Source of the DNA: Cycas panzhihuaensis
Lineage: Eukaryota; Cycadophyta
Reading direction: 5' to 3'
Assembly: GCA_023213395.1 (NCBI GenBank)
Contig: CM041465.1
Span: 183,713,741-183,777,740, forward strand
Length of the DNA: 64,000 bases
Shown in pieces: positions 1 through 11,075 of this stretch (position 1 is its first letter; each line of letters opens with the position of its first letter). The position numbers were made by a program, and so were the translations under genes. The notes beneath the pieces are model-generated. The model was not told where the DNA came from. It was given only the letters and a program-made list of their open reading frames with translations, and ran no database searches.

Positions 1-2
1 CT

Positions 3-281
3 CCTAGTAGTTATCAGAACCGACAACCAAATTTTGCACCTACAAGTGGAGGCTATGGAACTTATAGTTACCTAGTATCCTCAAGTAGTTTTTCTCAACA
101 GAGTACGTCATCAACGGCTCCAAACTCTGCCTACACCATACAGCAGCCTCCTAGAGTGCCTCCCCTTCTAGCTCCTATTCATTCAACCCCTTCAATTCCA
201 CCATCTTACGCTCACCTCGGTATGACGCCCCGCCTCAGTGTGCTAATCATTGGCAGTGTAACTTTCATCTGGCTGGCTTAA
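3..281 (+). pseudogene. Ser/Pro/Gln-rich coding fragment inside N1
   Basis: An open frame enters from the left edge and stops at 279-281. It is rich in S, P, Q, Y and G (SYQNRQPNFAPTSGGYGTY near the start, then poly-Ser and IQQPPRVPPLLAPIHSTP). A second frame starting near 222 stays open to about 392 and contains YDAPPQCANHWQCNFHLAGL, so a frameshift may join two parts of one protein. It lies antisense to N1 and is not gag or pol. The composition suggests the disordered tail of a cellular protein, possibly captured cargo. I do not recognise the family. Confidence 0.35.
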
Positions 282-1042
282 AGTACCGTTACTCGCCAAA
301 GAAGAGTTGCCCTACGATTGATGGTTCCTCTCAATTTCTCTTTCTATTCATGGCAGCCATATATTTATTCACAGTGGGTGGCTATTTTTCACAATAACTT
401 CTTCTCACAGCATATGTAGCCAATAGGTTAGGGTTTCTACCTAACACTGCCATCTTCTCTTTCTCAAAAATAGTTTGAGACAACAACGCAGTAATGGGCT
501 TCTTCCACGGCTTGACCAAGCATAGTACAACAACGGGTTTCTTCTTCAAGCACAGATCGGGAGATTCTTATTTTCTCTCTAATTTTTTTTTTTAATCGTG
601 TAAACGTTGTGGCTGATTTCTACATGCAGGTTTTATGCCAGAACTAATATTTAACAAACACCAACCACAGTCATCATAGATAGGGAATGCTCAAATTTTA
701 CCATCAGAATTTTTTGAACCATTTCCATAATAGAATTCAACACAACCACAAGTATAAGCCCTTCACTATTACCATGCAATCATATAACAGCCAACAATTT
801 CATATATCACCAATTTCTACTTCACAAATTCACACTAGTCACAAATCTATAGCACAAAATTTTCTTCGCAAAACAAGAGAACAATATTACTCGGTAATTT
901 TATCATGCATCAATACTCGTCATCCTCTTTGAACAAAATCATAAACTGGCAATAGGCTCTACGGAGTCACCTCCTTGCTTGAATGCTCTATCCTTCACTG
1001 GACTTCTCCTCTCTCAATCTTCTTCTTATAACAGGATGGCCT
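282..1042. other. N1 interior without recognisable genes
   Basis: AT-rich DNA with only short chance ORFs. The last 100 bp before the PBS are homologous to the N2 leader at about 54100-54187. A pyrimidine-rich stretch ending in CAG near 630 resembles a plus-strand splice acceptor, which would fit captured intron-containing DNA, but nothing confirms it. Confidence 0.4.
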
Positions 1043-1054
1043 ACTCTGATACCA
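1043..1054 (-). other. Primer-binding site of N1 (initiator tRNA-Met)
   Basis: Read on the minus strand the 12 bases are TGGTATCAGAGT, one mismatch from the usual plant initiator-tRNA-Met PBS. They directly abut the LTR terminus, which fixes the element's orientation. Confidence 0.8.
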
Positions 1055-1456
1055 TGTTAGATTTTCAACATGGGAAGCATTCAACACCAAACACAATTAA
1101 CAAGATCAATGAACAAAGCATAAATTTGTATTAACTCATCATAAGCAAGATTACATCAGAAAACTCTTGCACCATAGACTCATCATGAGTCTCCATGATG
1201 ACATTACTCTACCTCAACCACCTATTTATACAACATAGGTGGGAGCACATACAAGAGGTGGGACACATGTGAGATAAATACCTATAAACAAACCAATGAC
1301 ACTTCACCGACTAACTAACCAATGACCTTCTAACTTCCCACATAGCATTATTATAGTGTATGAACTTTAGACCCTAATATAATACTTAGGACTATAACTT
1401 GACTCTAAGACACACCTTACATTAAATACTTACACATTAAACATTATATTCTAACA
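1055..1456 (-). repeat. 5' LTR of N1 (402 bp)
   Basis: The ends are TGTTAGATTT and ATTCTAACA, giving TG...CA termini. It is co-linear with the two 386-bp LTRs of N2 at 49732-50117 and 54200-54585. The sequence outside the right end (GAGCA) belongs to the interrupted Copia-1. Confidence 0.85.
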
Positions 1457-2385
1457 GAGCATTGTTCTATATTACGTTCATTGATGAGTTCTCACATACA
1501 GTTTGGGTTTATTGCATCAAACATAAATCTGAAGCTTTAGACAAGTTCAAAAAATTCAAACTTGTTGTGAACAACGAATCACATCTACCAATCAAAATAT
1601 TGCGATCTAATAATGGAGGCGAGTTTACTTCAAAGGAGTTTAACCAATTTTGCAAAGATCATGGGAACAAAAGATGACTCTCTACTCCATACACACCACA
1701 ACAAAATGGAGTAATTAAGAGGATGAATAGGACTTTGACAAACAAATCCAAAGCCATGATGCATGCCAAGAACCTTCCAGTGACCTATTAGGTAGAAGCA
1801 TTTTGCATAGTAGCTTATGTCTCCAATAAGAGTGCTAAAATAACGGTCACTAATATGATACCAAATGAGGCTTGGACTAGCAAAAAGCCAACTATTAGTC
1901 ATTTATGCACTTTTGGATGTACTGCATATATGCATATCCCCTAACAAAAAAGGGGAAAATTAGACAACAAAAGTCTAAAATGAATTTTCATTGGCTACTC
2001 TATTAACAACAAAGCATACTGAGTGTATGATCCCATTGGAAAGAAAACGCATGTCACAAGAGATGTTATCTTTGTTGAGGATAATGAGGAGATGGACCCA
2101 ACATCCATCCATCTTCCTCTTGGCAAAGGCAAGTAAATTATTGAGAACTTCCTTCCCTCACAATCTTCTACACCATGTTCATCTTCTGCTCCTATTGCTT
2201 CTTCATCTACTTCAACTCCATCATCATCATCAACTCCTCTTGAACTTGGTAGCCCTCCTGAGGTTGTACAACTTTTACAAACCCAGGATATTGATGTTAT
2301 AATTCTAGCAATGAAGAAGTTACCAAAATGGTATAGTCAAACAGTACAGGATGCACAAGTGATTGAAGGAAAACGTCCATAAAAA
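1457..2385 (+). pseudogene. Copia-1 integrase core and linker remnant
   Basis: Reading through several stops and frame changes gives a copia integrase core: FIDEFSHTVWVYCIKHKSEA near 1480, LRSNNGGEF near 1600, and TPYTPQQNGVIKRMN near 1690. The last carries the N-G-V region around the catalytic Glu, which reads K here (VIKRMN instead of the usual VxERxN). A Ser-rich spacer follows at 2160-2270. Upstream gag and protease are absent because N1 inserted at 1456. Copia-1 continues into RT at 2386. This is a dead remnant. Confidence 0.8.
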
Positions 2386-3082
2386 ATGAGGCAACAATCA
2401 ATCAACTATGCACTTATGGCTAAAGTGCTTTGTGTTGATGAGCCATCCACTTTTGAGAAGGCATGTAAAAATGAAAAGTGGAAAGCTACCACATGGGAGG
2501 AAATTCATTCTATTGACAAGAATGAAACATGGGATTTGGTAGAATTGTCTACGGGAAAACAAGCTATTAGTTCCAAATGGATATATAAAACCAAATTTCA
2601 ATTTGATGGTTCAATCAAATGTCACAAGGCTTGACTGATTGCTAAGGGATTCAAATAGAAGGAAGGCATTGACTATAAGGAGGCCTTTGCACTAGTGGGA
2701 AATATAAACTGTCATATTAATATTGGCCTTAATTGCTCAATGCAAGTGGCTAATTTACCAAATGGATGTGAAGAGCATCTTCCTAAATGGCAATCTTGAA
2801 GAGGAGGTATATTTGGAGCAACCTCCTGGTTACATTGCACATGGCAAAGAACATTTGGTCTATCGCTTAAAAAAGGCTTTAAATGGTTTGAAACACACCC
2901 CTAGAGCATGGTGTTCCAAAATCGATGATTATTTTCAGAGACATGGGTACCATCAATCCTCATCAGACACTACTTTATACATAAAAATTATGGACAGCCA
3001 TATTGTTTTTATCATTTTATATATTGATGACTTAGTGATCACTGGGAGTGACACTAAGATGATACAGATTCTCCAAGATAAT
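2386..3082 (+). pseudogene. Copia-1 reverse transcriptase, first part
   Basis: Two overlapping frames carry the copia RT (RVT_2) domain. 2386-2634 gives WKATTWEEIHSIDKNETWDL and the start of the fingers. 2723 onward gives YQMDVKSIFLNGNLEEEVYL, LKKALNGLKHTPRAW and the catalytic YIDDLVI at about 3020-3040. The frame is cut at 3082 by gypsy B1 and resumes at 8649. Stops at about 2634 and 2658 and a frameshift near 2720 make it non-functional. Confidence 0.88.
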
Positions 3083-3529
3083 TGGAGTGATAACTCTCAC
3101 TCTGTCTTAGAATTCCTCTTAAAATCCCCTGAAAAATAACGATCATACTAGGAATTGGTAGAGGATAGCAGTTGTGATTAACCAAAAATACCTCCGTAGA
3201 TGAGAATACTTCTAAGGAAAAGATGCGCTAAAGATATTAGGGGTATAAGTTGGATGGTTGAAGCAACCTTCCCTCTTTGAGGCTAGGAAACCTCCAAAAA
3301 TAGCAGCCCAAAAGGGCCAAGCTAATTACAACACTAAGGTCGAGCAAAAGCTAGTAGACAACTCACTAAGATGACTGGAATTGAGGCCTTAGAACCCTAT
3401 ATATAGCCACTTGATATCTCCTTAATGAAGTCGACTAGAACTAGGTAATTTTTGGGAGTTTTATCTATATGTAAGTTGACCAGAATAGTAGTATAGAAGT
3501 CAACCAGCTGAAGGGTGTTTTGGATTACA
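3083..3529 (-). repeat. 3' LTR of gypsy B1 (447 bp)
   Basis: On the minus strand it begins TGTAATCC and ends ATCACTCCA, co-linear with 8198-8643. Immediately inside it (3530-3550) a purine-rich minus-strand tract containing GAGGAGAGGGACTAC is the likely polypurine tract for plus-strand priming. Confidence 0.85.
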
Positions 3530-3544
3530 AGTAGTCCCTCTCCT

Positions 3545-3780
3545 CAAAAGCATGCTTTGCTCTTAAAGCATGGGTCATTTTGGATGTTGCTTAATCCATT
3601 CTTCACCTTCCTAGGTTGCATCTTCTAAATCTAGTGTTTTCCATTTTATGAGGTATTCCTTAACTTTCCTGGATCATAATTCTCTTGTCTATATTTGTAG
3701 GATCCCTTCTGATTCAATGATCATTTTCCCTTCTTCATCAAGCTCAAGAACTATCGTTTGAGGTGTTATTTTTTCCCTTA
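3545..3780 (-). pseudogene. B1 chromodomain remnant
   Basis: The minus strand reads through stops as [19 protein letters not shown] (about 3765-3700) and then EYLIKWKTLDLEDAT.EGEE (about 3660-3590). The pattern I-x-YLIKWK-x4-DATWE is the chromodomain signature at the C-terminus of chromovirus integrases, thought to steer integration to marked chromatin. The matching sequence occurs in B2 near 58640-58790. Confidence 0.8.
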
Positions 3781-5060
3781 TTTTCTTTTTTAAGGCGTGA
3801 TATGAGAAAAACGTTGTGAATTTTGCCTCCTAGTGGTAACATTAAGCGATAGGATACTTCCCCAATTCCTTCACTAACTTGATATGGTCTGAAAAATTGT
3901 GATGATAGTTTTTGTTTGTTTGTTTGTCACATCGATGTTTGTTTGTAGGGTTGAAGTCTCAGAAAGACCTAGTCCTCTATTTCAAAACTCCTTTCTAACC
4001 TTTTTGTGTCCACTTGTTGCTTCATTCTATTTCTTGTTGTGTCCAAGTTATCCTTCAGTGTTCAAACTACTTGTTCCTATTGTTCCCAAATGAATTGTAC
4101 TTGTGATACTTTTGCCCAATTAAGTATAGATGGAGGTTCGTATCTGTATAATGCTTCAAACAGTGTCATCTTTATTGCCATATGGTAGGTAGTATTGTAC
4201 CACCATTCCGCTAAGTGAAGCTATTTATGCTACTGATTTTGTTTATTTGATGAAAAATTCCGTAAGTATCCCTCCAGGCATTTGTTTACTGCTTCCATCT
4301 ACCCATTTGTTTGTGGTTGATAGGTTGTGCTCATATTTAGCTTCATTCCTGCTAGTTTAAACAGATCTTGCCAAAAATGGTTCGCAAACTTCGGGTCTCA
4401 ATCACTATTATGATTTTGGGGAACCCGTGTAGGCAATGTATCTCTTTCATATATATTTCAGCTATTTAACTTGCTTTTTCCATTGTTTGCGTGCCCCTGA
4501 AATGTGCATATTTGGTGAGTCTGTCCACAACTACAAAGATGGCATCCTTTCCTTCTGATCAAGGAAGTCCCATGATAAAGTCGATAGAAATTTCTTCCCA
4601 TTTTTGATGTGGAATATATAAGGGTTATAGCAATCCTGGGCTCTTTACGCATTCACTTTTGTCACGTTGGCAGGTGTCACATTCCGATACTATTTTGAGG
4701 ACATCTGCCTTCATTCCTACCTAATAAAAAGAGTTCCGTAACTTTTGATATGTTTTGTCTATTCTTGTGTGCCCTGTTGTAGGTGTTGAGTGGGCTTCTT
4801 CTAATAGACTCTTTTTTATTTTAGATGTCTTTGGGATGAATATTTTCCCTTTTTGTAGAATTAAGTCCCCTTGTGTTTCGAACTTTAAAGTCTTTTGGTC
4901 CCATATTTCTTCTAATATCTTTTGTGAGAATGGGTCAACCCTATATTCCTAACTAGTTCTTGAATCCAACTGAGAGTGGCCACCGTTATTATTTTGAAGG
5001 ATACCTCCCTATTATTCTCTTCTGGTATTCTTGATAACGTGTCTGCTATGACATTTTCTT
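3781..5060 (-). pseudogene. B1 integrase remnant
   Basis: Reading through stops on the minus strand gives a zinc-binding HHCC segment (GHTRIDKTYQKL near 4790-4740, CDTCQRDKSECVKSPGLL near 4690-4640) and then the catalytic core (EEISIDFIMGLP, AIFVVVDRLTKYAHFRG near 4600-4510). Downstream the core is strongly scrambled. It follows RNase H and precedes the chromodomain as in intact Ty3 elements. Confidence 0.8.
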
Positions 5061-6250
5061 TCCCTCATTTATACACAATACTGAATTTGAAAGTCTATAA
5101 CTTGGTAACCCATTTTTATTGTTCATCAGATAATGTTTTATGATTTAGAAAGTACTTAAGACTATCGTGATCCGTCCTGACTATGAATTTATTCCCCAGC
5201 AAATACTAGTGCCATTGTTGGATAGCATGCATGATTGCTAGGATTTTTTTATTATATATTGGTTTAAGTTTCTTTCTGTTATTTAATTTCTTGCTCTCAT
5301 AAGCTATTTTATCATGAATGCCCCAATTCCAAACCCTGAAGTGTCACATTCCAAGATAAACAGTTGGGGTAAATCTCGTGTTGGCAGGACTAGTGTCAAG
5401 ACCATAGCCTTCTTAAGTGCTTGAAATGCTTCTTCTTCTAACAAATTCCATCTAAAAGCATCCTTTTTCATAAGATCAATTAATAGAGATACGATATACG
5501 CATATCCTTTAATAAACTTTCGAAGAAACCCTGTTGCGCCTAAAAAACTTTTGATGCCAGTTACATTCTTCGGCATTGGCCAATTAATGATTGCTCGAAT
5601 CTTCTTAGGGTCCATCTTAATGCCATCCCATGTGATAATGTGGCCCAAATATTCTAGCTCTTCCTTTTCGAATGTGCACTTCTTTATATTTTCATAGAAT
5701 TGATTTTCCTCTTGAATTTGTAGGACTATCTTGATGTGCTCTAGATGTTCCTTCCATGTTTTGCTATATATTAGGATATCATAAAAAAATGACTAATGAG
5801 CTTCTGCAAGAATTATTTGAATATGGAATTCACAATGCTTTGGAATGTTGCTGGAGCATTAGTTAATCCAAAGTGCATGACCTTGAATTTGAATAATCCC
5901 TCATGGGTGCAGAATGGTATTTTGTAGATATCTTCCTCTTTGATACGTATCTGATAATATCTTGATTGTAAGTCAATTTTTGAAAAGTATCTAGCTCCAT
6001 GTATTTCATCGAGTAAATCATTTATCCTGAGGATCAGGTAATGATTCTTTATTGTTAGTTTATTCAGTCCTTGGTAATCTACACATATTCTATATGATCC
6101 ATCCTTTTTGGGATTTATCACCATTGGAGATGCGAATGAGCTTGTACTATTTGCGATCTACCCTTGGAGTAGAAGTTTCCGAGTGATCTTTTCAATTTCT
6201 TTCCTCCGATGGTATGGATGCCTGCATGTTTGTATGTTCATAGGCGCTGC
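5061..6250 (-). pseudogene. B1 reverse transcriptase and RNase H remnant
   Basis: The frame at 6124-5813 holds RT fingers and palm ([44 protein letters not shown]). The YxDD region near 5780 is frame-shifted. The frame at 5648-5304 holds the RT thumb and connection (YLGHIITWDGIKMDPKKI, FLGATGFLRKFIKGYA) and the first RNase H Asp (LECDTSGFGIGAFM). RNase H continues to about 5060 (TDHDSLKYFL). Motifs fit the chromovirus class rather than family A in this window. Confidence 0.88.
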
Positions 6251-6274
6251 CCCTGGTACTAATTCAATGGCGTG

Positions 6275-6840
6275 CTAATAGTCATGTTGTGGGGGAAGCC
6301 CTTGTGGTTCCTCAAATATTGAGATGTGTTCATCTATAATTGCTTGTACTTCTAAAGGTACATCTTCCACTACTATTTTATAGCATGTTAGTATGAATGC
6401 TGAAGGACTTTTCTTTAGTATCATCTCCATACAGTGGGAAGATAATAATTGTACCAAAGGTGTGGTTGGTGCTTGTAATCTATATTTGCATTCACTTTGA
6501 TAGAAACACATGAACCGCGTCATATAATTAGTGACTATGTTTCTCAAGGTCTATAGCCATTGAATGCCTAAGAGTGCATCTACTCCTCCAATCGGCATTG
6601 CAAACATGCATGTGGTTATTGAGTATTCACCCATTTGTAATCTTGTTGACTTGCAATATTCTCCACATGGTGTTGTTTTCCAGTTCGCAATAGAAACTTG
6701 GAAAGTGTTTAATGGTTGTATCTCTAATCCCAATTTCCCTGTTGTGGCTCTATTGATAAAATTGTAGGTGCTCCCACTATCTACCAAGATTGCCATCAGA
6801 GTTCCTTTGATCGTCCCCTGAAATCAAAGAGTTCGAGAAG
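6275..6840 (-). pseudogene. B1 aspartic protease and linker remnant
   Basis: The frame at 6796-6551 carries the retropepsin active site LVDSGSTYNFI near its start and the flap/hydrophobic G-x-D-x-L-L-G-I-Q-W-L motif at its end. A stop after WL separates it from the linker to RT (6547-6275: RLQAPTTPLVQLLSSH, then YKIVVEDVPLEVQAI). Polyprotein processing would have been its role. Confidence 0.85.
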
Positions 6841-8011
6841 TGACATGTTGCCCTGTAATAGCCTATAAAGAGATTTGCACATTCTCTGTATCTACTCCCA
6901 GAAGTTCATCTTCCTTAGCTCCTTCTTCTGGATTTTAGTTGTTTTCTCCTTCTTCCCCTTCTAGAATTTCCATGTTCTCATTATTTATCATGAATACTTT
7001 CTTTGCTAGACATTGATGTTCTCTGTTCCATTTCTCCCCACATTTGAAACACGTTCTCTTTTTAAGATGTTCTTCTTTCGATGTTTTGTTGGTTTCATTT
7101 GTATTCCTTATTGCTAACGAAATATCTGTTTTTGTTCCTAATTGGGTCCAATTTGGGTCAAACCCCTAATATTGGTATGTACTTGGTTCATTTCTACGAA
7201 TATAAGTGGGTTTCCCTTCCCTAAATTCTGCTTTAGTGTTCTTTGCTATCTTAATTACTTCCTGAATAGTAGTCAAATTCATCGATTTGATTTAGAATTT
7301 GATTTGTCCTTTTAGGCCACTGATATAAGTTTCCATAATAGATTCTGCTGGAATTCGTTCCAAGATTAAACATTAGAGGCTCTAAAACTATTTTGTGTAT
7401 TCTTGTAAGGATCCATGTTGCTCTAGTCGAGTTAATTAGGCAACATAGTTGGTGGTCCATAAGTCTTCGTACTGATTTATTAAGCCTACTTTTAGATATT
7501 CCCATGTTTCACGTATGCCTATGTTGGTTTTCCACCAACAGTAGAACCATTTTAATGCTCTTCCATATAAGTGGACAGATGCTATTGATATTTTGTCTTT
7601 CTCTGATAGTGCATATACTTGAAAATATATCTCCATTTGTAATAGCCAGCTCTGAATATCTCGTGATCTATCTTAGTCAAATTTTTCTAGCGTGAATTTA
7701 ATTTCTTTGAGACCATGGCCTGTTTGCTTTGTCTTCAGATTCCAACATTCATAGGTTATCCTATTATATCTTCTTTGATTCCTTTGTTGATCCTCCCCTT
7801 GATCCTAGAATTCATCATCGGCTTCTGAAAAGACTCGTAGTTTCTCTATCCCTGATGTTTCTCCCTCTTGTGGGTCTGATTTCTTATTGAGGGTATCAAT
7901 AGAGACCTGGATACTTCTAAAAGAGTTAATGGTTTCCTCAAACATTTTGATAAATGTCTCTTCCTCCTTGTTCCCTACTTCTTCAATTAATGTCGACTGA
8001 CGATGCACCAT
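6841..8011 (-). pseudogene. B1 gag with one CCHC knuckle, broken
   Basis: The first Met is at 8011 (MVHRQSTLIEEVGNKEEE). The capsid-like segment is at about 7640-7250 (WLLQMEIYFQVYALSEKDKI, LYGRALKWFYCWWKTN, WEYLKVGLINQYED), matching the plant Retrotrans_gag pattern. A single zinc knuckle CFKCGEKWNREHQC lies at 7010-7051. Several stops and at least two frameshifts interrupt it. The start is about 190 bp inside the 5' LTR, normal for the group. Confidence 0.82.
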
Positions 8012-8183
8012 CTTATTCTGCTAAAGATTTTTCCTTGATCTCAGCTCTGTTTGGTGAATTTGAGAAGTTCATAAAAAGGGTGGGATGGGCAGGAAGGAGT
8101 ATTTATTTTCCCTTTTTTTGTGGGGGGGGAGGGGGGAATTTGCTTCATCCTTGGGAAATTTTTCTCAGGATAGCTTCAACGAA

Positions 8184-8195
8184 GCTCTGATACCC
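8184..8195 (-). other. Primer-binding site of B1 (initiator tRNA-Met)
   Basis: On the minus strand it reads GGGTATCAGAGC, one change from TGGTATCAGAGC, and is followed 2 bp away by the LTR end. The same 2-bp spacing occurs in B2 (62324-62335). Confidence 0.75.
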
Positions 8196-8197
8196 CT

Positions 8198-8643
8198 TGG
8201 AGCAATAACTCTCACTCTGATTTAGAATTCCTCTTAAAATCCCTTGAAAAATAACAATTATGCTAGGAATTAGTAGAGGATAACAGTTGTGATTGACCAA
8301 AATTATCTCCATAGATGAGAATACTTCTAAGGAAAAGATGCGCTAAAGATATTAGAGGTATGAGCTAGATGGTTGAAACAAACTTCCCTCTTTGAGGCAA
8401 GGAAACCTCCAAAAATAGTAGCTCAAAAGGGTCGATCTAATTGCAACACTAAGGCCAAGCAAAAGCTAGGAGACAACTTGGTGAGATGCTTGGAGTTTAG
8501 GCCTTAGAACCCTATATATAGCCACTTGATATCTCCTTAATGAAGTCTGGTAGAACAAGGTAATTTCTGGAAGTTTGGCTACATGTATGTCGACCAAAAT
8601 ACAGGTATAGAAGTCGACCAACTAGAGGGCGTTTTAGATAACA
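8198..8643 (-). repeat. 5' LTR of gypsy B1 (446 bp)
   Basis: Co-linear with 3083-3529; plus-strand ends are TGGAGCAATAAC and TTTTAGATAACA. A TATATATAG stretch near 8513 could serve as a TATA-like element. Copia-1 RT coding resumes immediately after the target repeat at 8649. Confidence 0.85.
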
Positions 8644-8648
8644 ACAAT

Positions 8649-9518
8649 GATCTTCAGAGAAGTTTCAAGATGACAGATCTTGCACTTGTCCATTACTTTC
8701 TAGGGATGGAGGTGTGGTAACATCTATGCCATATCTTCATCTCCCAAGAAAAATACACTTGGGACATTTTGCAACAATTCGAAACGGAGGGCTGGAACCA
8801 TCACCTATGCCCATGGAGAATGGTACAAAATGATCACTTGATGAGAAAGTAGAACCGACAAATCCCACATTATGCCAACAACTAATGGGTAGTCGCATCT
8901 ACTTGACTAACACTAGACTAGATCTTTCATTTACAACTGGGATTTTTTCCAGATGCATGTCTCAACTTAATAAAAAACAATGGAATGCAACTAACCGTAT
9001 ATTAAGATATCTCAAAGGCACATTGCAGTATGGATTTTAGTATACACAATGAGAACTTCACATTAGAGGGGTTCTCAAACTAATTCAGTATGATGCCAGG
9101 ATAGTTGTCGCTCGACCTCAAGACCTTGCTTCAACATTGGGTCATCGACCTAATGTTACATTGTCTTCCACAAAAGTAGAGTACAATGCTGTAGTTAGTG
9201 CAGCTTATGAGGCTATATGCTAAGGAGGATCCTTAGGGAGCTTGGATTTGAACAAAATCACCCCACCATATTGTATTGTGACAACCAAAGCGTACTCAAG
9301 TTGACTAAGAATTCAATATTTCATTCAAGAACCAAACACATTGAGGTCCATCACCATTTCATTAGAGAACATGTGTAGAACGATGAGATTGACCTCTTCT
9401 ACAAACCTACAGATCAATAGCTATCAGACATCTTTACCAAACCACTTGGTAGAAAAAAATTTGAAAAATTCAGGGATGGTCTAGGGGTAAAACTTTATAT
9501 TGTAAACATTAAGGGGGG
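8649..9518 (+). pseudogene. Copia-1 RT tail and RNase H remnant
   Basis: The frame resumes with DLQRSFKMTDLALVHYFLGM, the copia RT thumb. Reading through many stops then gives the RNase H region (ILRYLKGTLQYGF near 9000, [16 protein letters not shown] near 9170) and the closing copia motif (FTKPLGRKKFEKF near 9435-9470). A purine-rich tract AAGGGGGG at 9511-9518 is the polypurine tract directly before the 3' LTR. Confidence 0.85.
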
Positions 9519-10044
9519 TGTTAAACCTTTATGTTTGAATGTTAAGTCATGTATTATATATTGCTATGTTATATACTTTATGTAAAGTGTTTTACTACTC
9601 AATGTGATAAAGTACACACCCACATTCTTTCTAGTAAGCACAATGTTATAACTTGAGGGTCAATGTACCTCTCATGCACTTTTGTACATGTGAGTGCACA
9701 TGGGACATGGCGTGCACGTTTGACAAGTGTCAAGCATACAACCCCCTAAGCTTCCTCCTCCTCTATATATTGAGACCATTTTTTCATGTAGATCATAGAA
9801 TGAGAGGTGATGCATTGTTACATTGCTCATTTGAATACAAACTAATCTTGTCATTTTGGAGTTAGGAACGTTTCCTACTCCTCCATTGCTATTGTCTTTC
9901 ATATGCTTGAGTGTTCACTTGCTTATTTGCTAGTTCAAGTAGTGCTATTGATTTGATGCTAAACATTTGAATCTCTTAGCACATTTGGTTCTCAAGTGAT
10001 CCTAGGCTGTCTTTGTGGTATTGTGGCTTATACCACATTCAACA
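9519..10044 (+). repeat. 3' LTR of Copia-1 (526 bp)
   Basis: Starts TGTTAAACCTTTATG right after the polypurine tract and ends ATTCAACA. The solo LTR at 35679-36208, read on its minus strand, starts TGTTAAACCTTATG and shares several blocks (GTGCACACCCAC-like, CTATATATTGAGACC), so they are one LTR family. A TATA-like CTATATATTG lies near 9761. Confidence 0.82.
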
Positions 10045-10079
10045 GAAACTAGGAATGTATTGTATATTTATTATTCATT

Positions 10080-10260
10080 TTTCCACCATTCCAATGGTGA
10101 GAGCCGAATATTAGGATTATATATCATGTTTTGTGTGGAACGTATGTGGAACATTGCCCTAAGCGATGTAAAAGACAATTGATAGTGATATTGCATAATG
10201 GAATTACGAGTTACGTGGAAATTTATGTGCTTTGGGTATGATAGTATTATTCATTTACAT
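10080..10260 (+). repeat. Truncated family-A gypsy LTR fragment
   Basis: CCATTCCAATGGTGAGAGCC and, 130 bp later, GAGTTACGTGGAAATT match the A2 LTRs (around 32564 and 32776) in order and orientation, with a shorter interval between them. No internal element sequence is attached. Boundaries are approximate. Confidence 0.5.
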
Positions 10261-11033
10261 CCTTTCATTGACAAGCAAAGGGAGTAACAATGGGCCCCAC
10301 AGTAACACAACTAACATAAAATTGCTTGCATAACAAAGGAAAATAGCACCTATTAAGTTTTACAAGAGTGACAAAATTTCTTGAAATGAAATTTTGGGCA
10401 TAAGAAAAATTGACGACTCGAATTTAATCTCTCCTTCACTAGTCTCATAGTGGGAGACTCGCTTTGCAAGACTCCTATTTTGCAAGTGCTCCTGATACAC
10501 AGGTGCTCACGTTCCTTTTGTTGAGTAACTTGGTAGTATAGGTACAAGTCCCCTAATAAGCTTCTAATTCCATGAGTAATCTATTCCATCGAGTTGTCCT
10601 TCATCCATAGTCACCTTCTTTCCTACAAACTTACTCTTCCATAAGGTATTTCACTGACAAAGAGTATTATCCCCGCGAAGTGTTTTCCCTACAGGCTAAC
10701 TATGTTTTTAAATTCATTTATAGTCAAAATCAATTTTTGAAAACCCTTGTACAGATATTTTTTTGTGCTCTTTCATTTGAAGTTGGCTATATGGACTAAA
10801 ATGTGACAGAAGCAATTACAACCCTTGATCCAAACTTCAATTTAGATGGATAATTATTAAAAATAGACCTAGAATAGAGGAGATGCATAAATTTTAGTGT
10901 AGGATAAAATCTAAACTAGATAGTCTTTTGCAGAATTGCAATTCTAGGATATAAATTCACATATAACTATCTAATTATCTCTTTACCTGTCTATTTGTCT
11001 ACCTACCAATCTATTTATCTACCTACATGTTTA

Positions 11034-11073
<40 letters not shown>
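11034..11073. repeat. (TA)n microsatellite
   Basis: About 20 uninterrupted TA units in AT-rich intergenic DNA, preceded by degenerate CTAT/CTAC tetranucleotide repeats from about 10960. Confidence 0.95.

Positions 11074-11075
<2 letters not shown>

Larger units (their letters stand above)
1..1456 (-). mobile_element. Non-autonomous LTR element N1, 5' part only
   Basis: The right end is an LTR whose left edge abuts a primer-binding site, so this is the 5' LTR of a minus-strand element whose body runs left out of the window. The LTR and about 100 bp inside the PBS (roughly 955-1054) match element N2 at 49732-54585. Further inward (1-950) the two share nothing I can see, so the interior is a different cargo. 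No gag or pol domain is visible. It lies inside Copia-1, because integrase-like coding starts directly right of the LTR. Its 3' LTR and target-site duplication are outside the window. Confidence 0.72.
3083..8643 (-). mobile_element. Gypsy B1, chromodomain Ty3 element nested in Copia-1
   Basis: Two LTRs (447 and 446 bp) flank a 4.7-kb minus-strand interior in the order gag, zinc knuckle, protease, RT, RNase H, integrase, chromodomain, which is the order of plant chromoviruses. Insertion is into Copia-1 RT: 3078-3082 (ATAAT) and 8644-8648 (ACAAT) look like a 5-bp target duplication with one later change, and removing the element rejoins the copia frame. All ORFs are broken by stops and frameshifts, so it is inactive. 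Confidence 0.88.

Noticed and set aside
1991-2302. Leu/His-rich 103-codon ORF
   Set aside because: Out-of-frame reading of the Ser-rich linker between Copia-1 integrase and RT.
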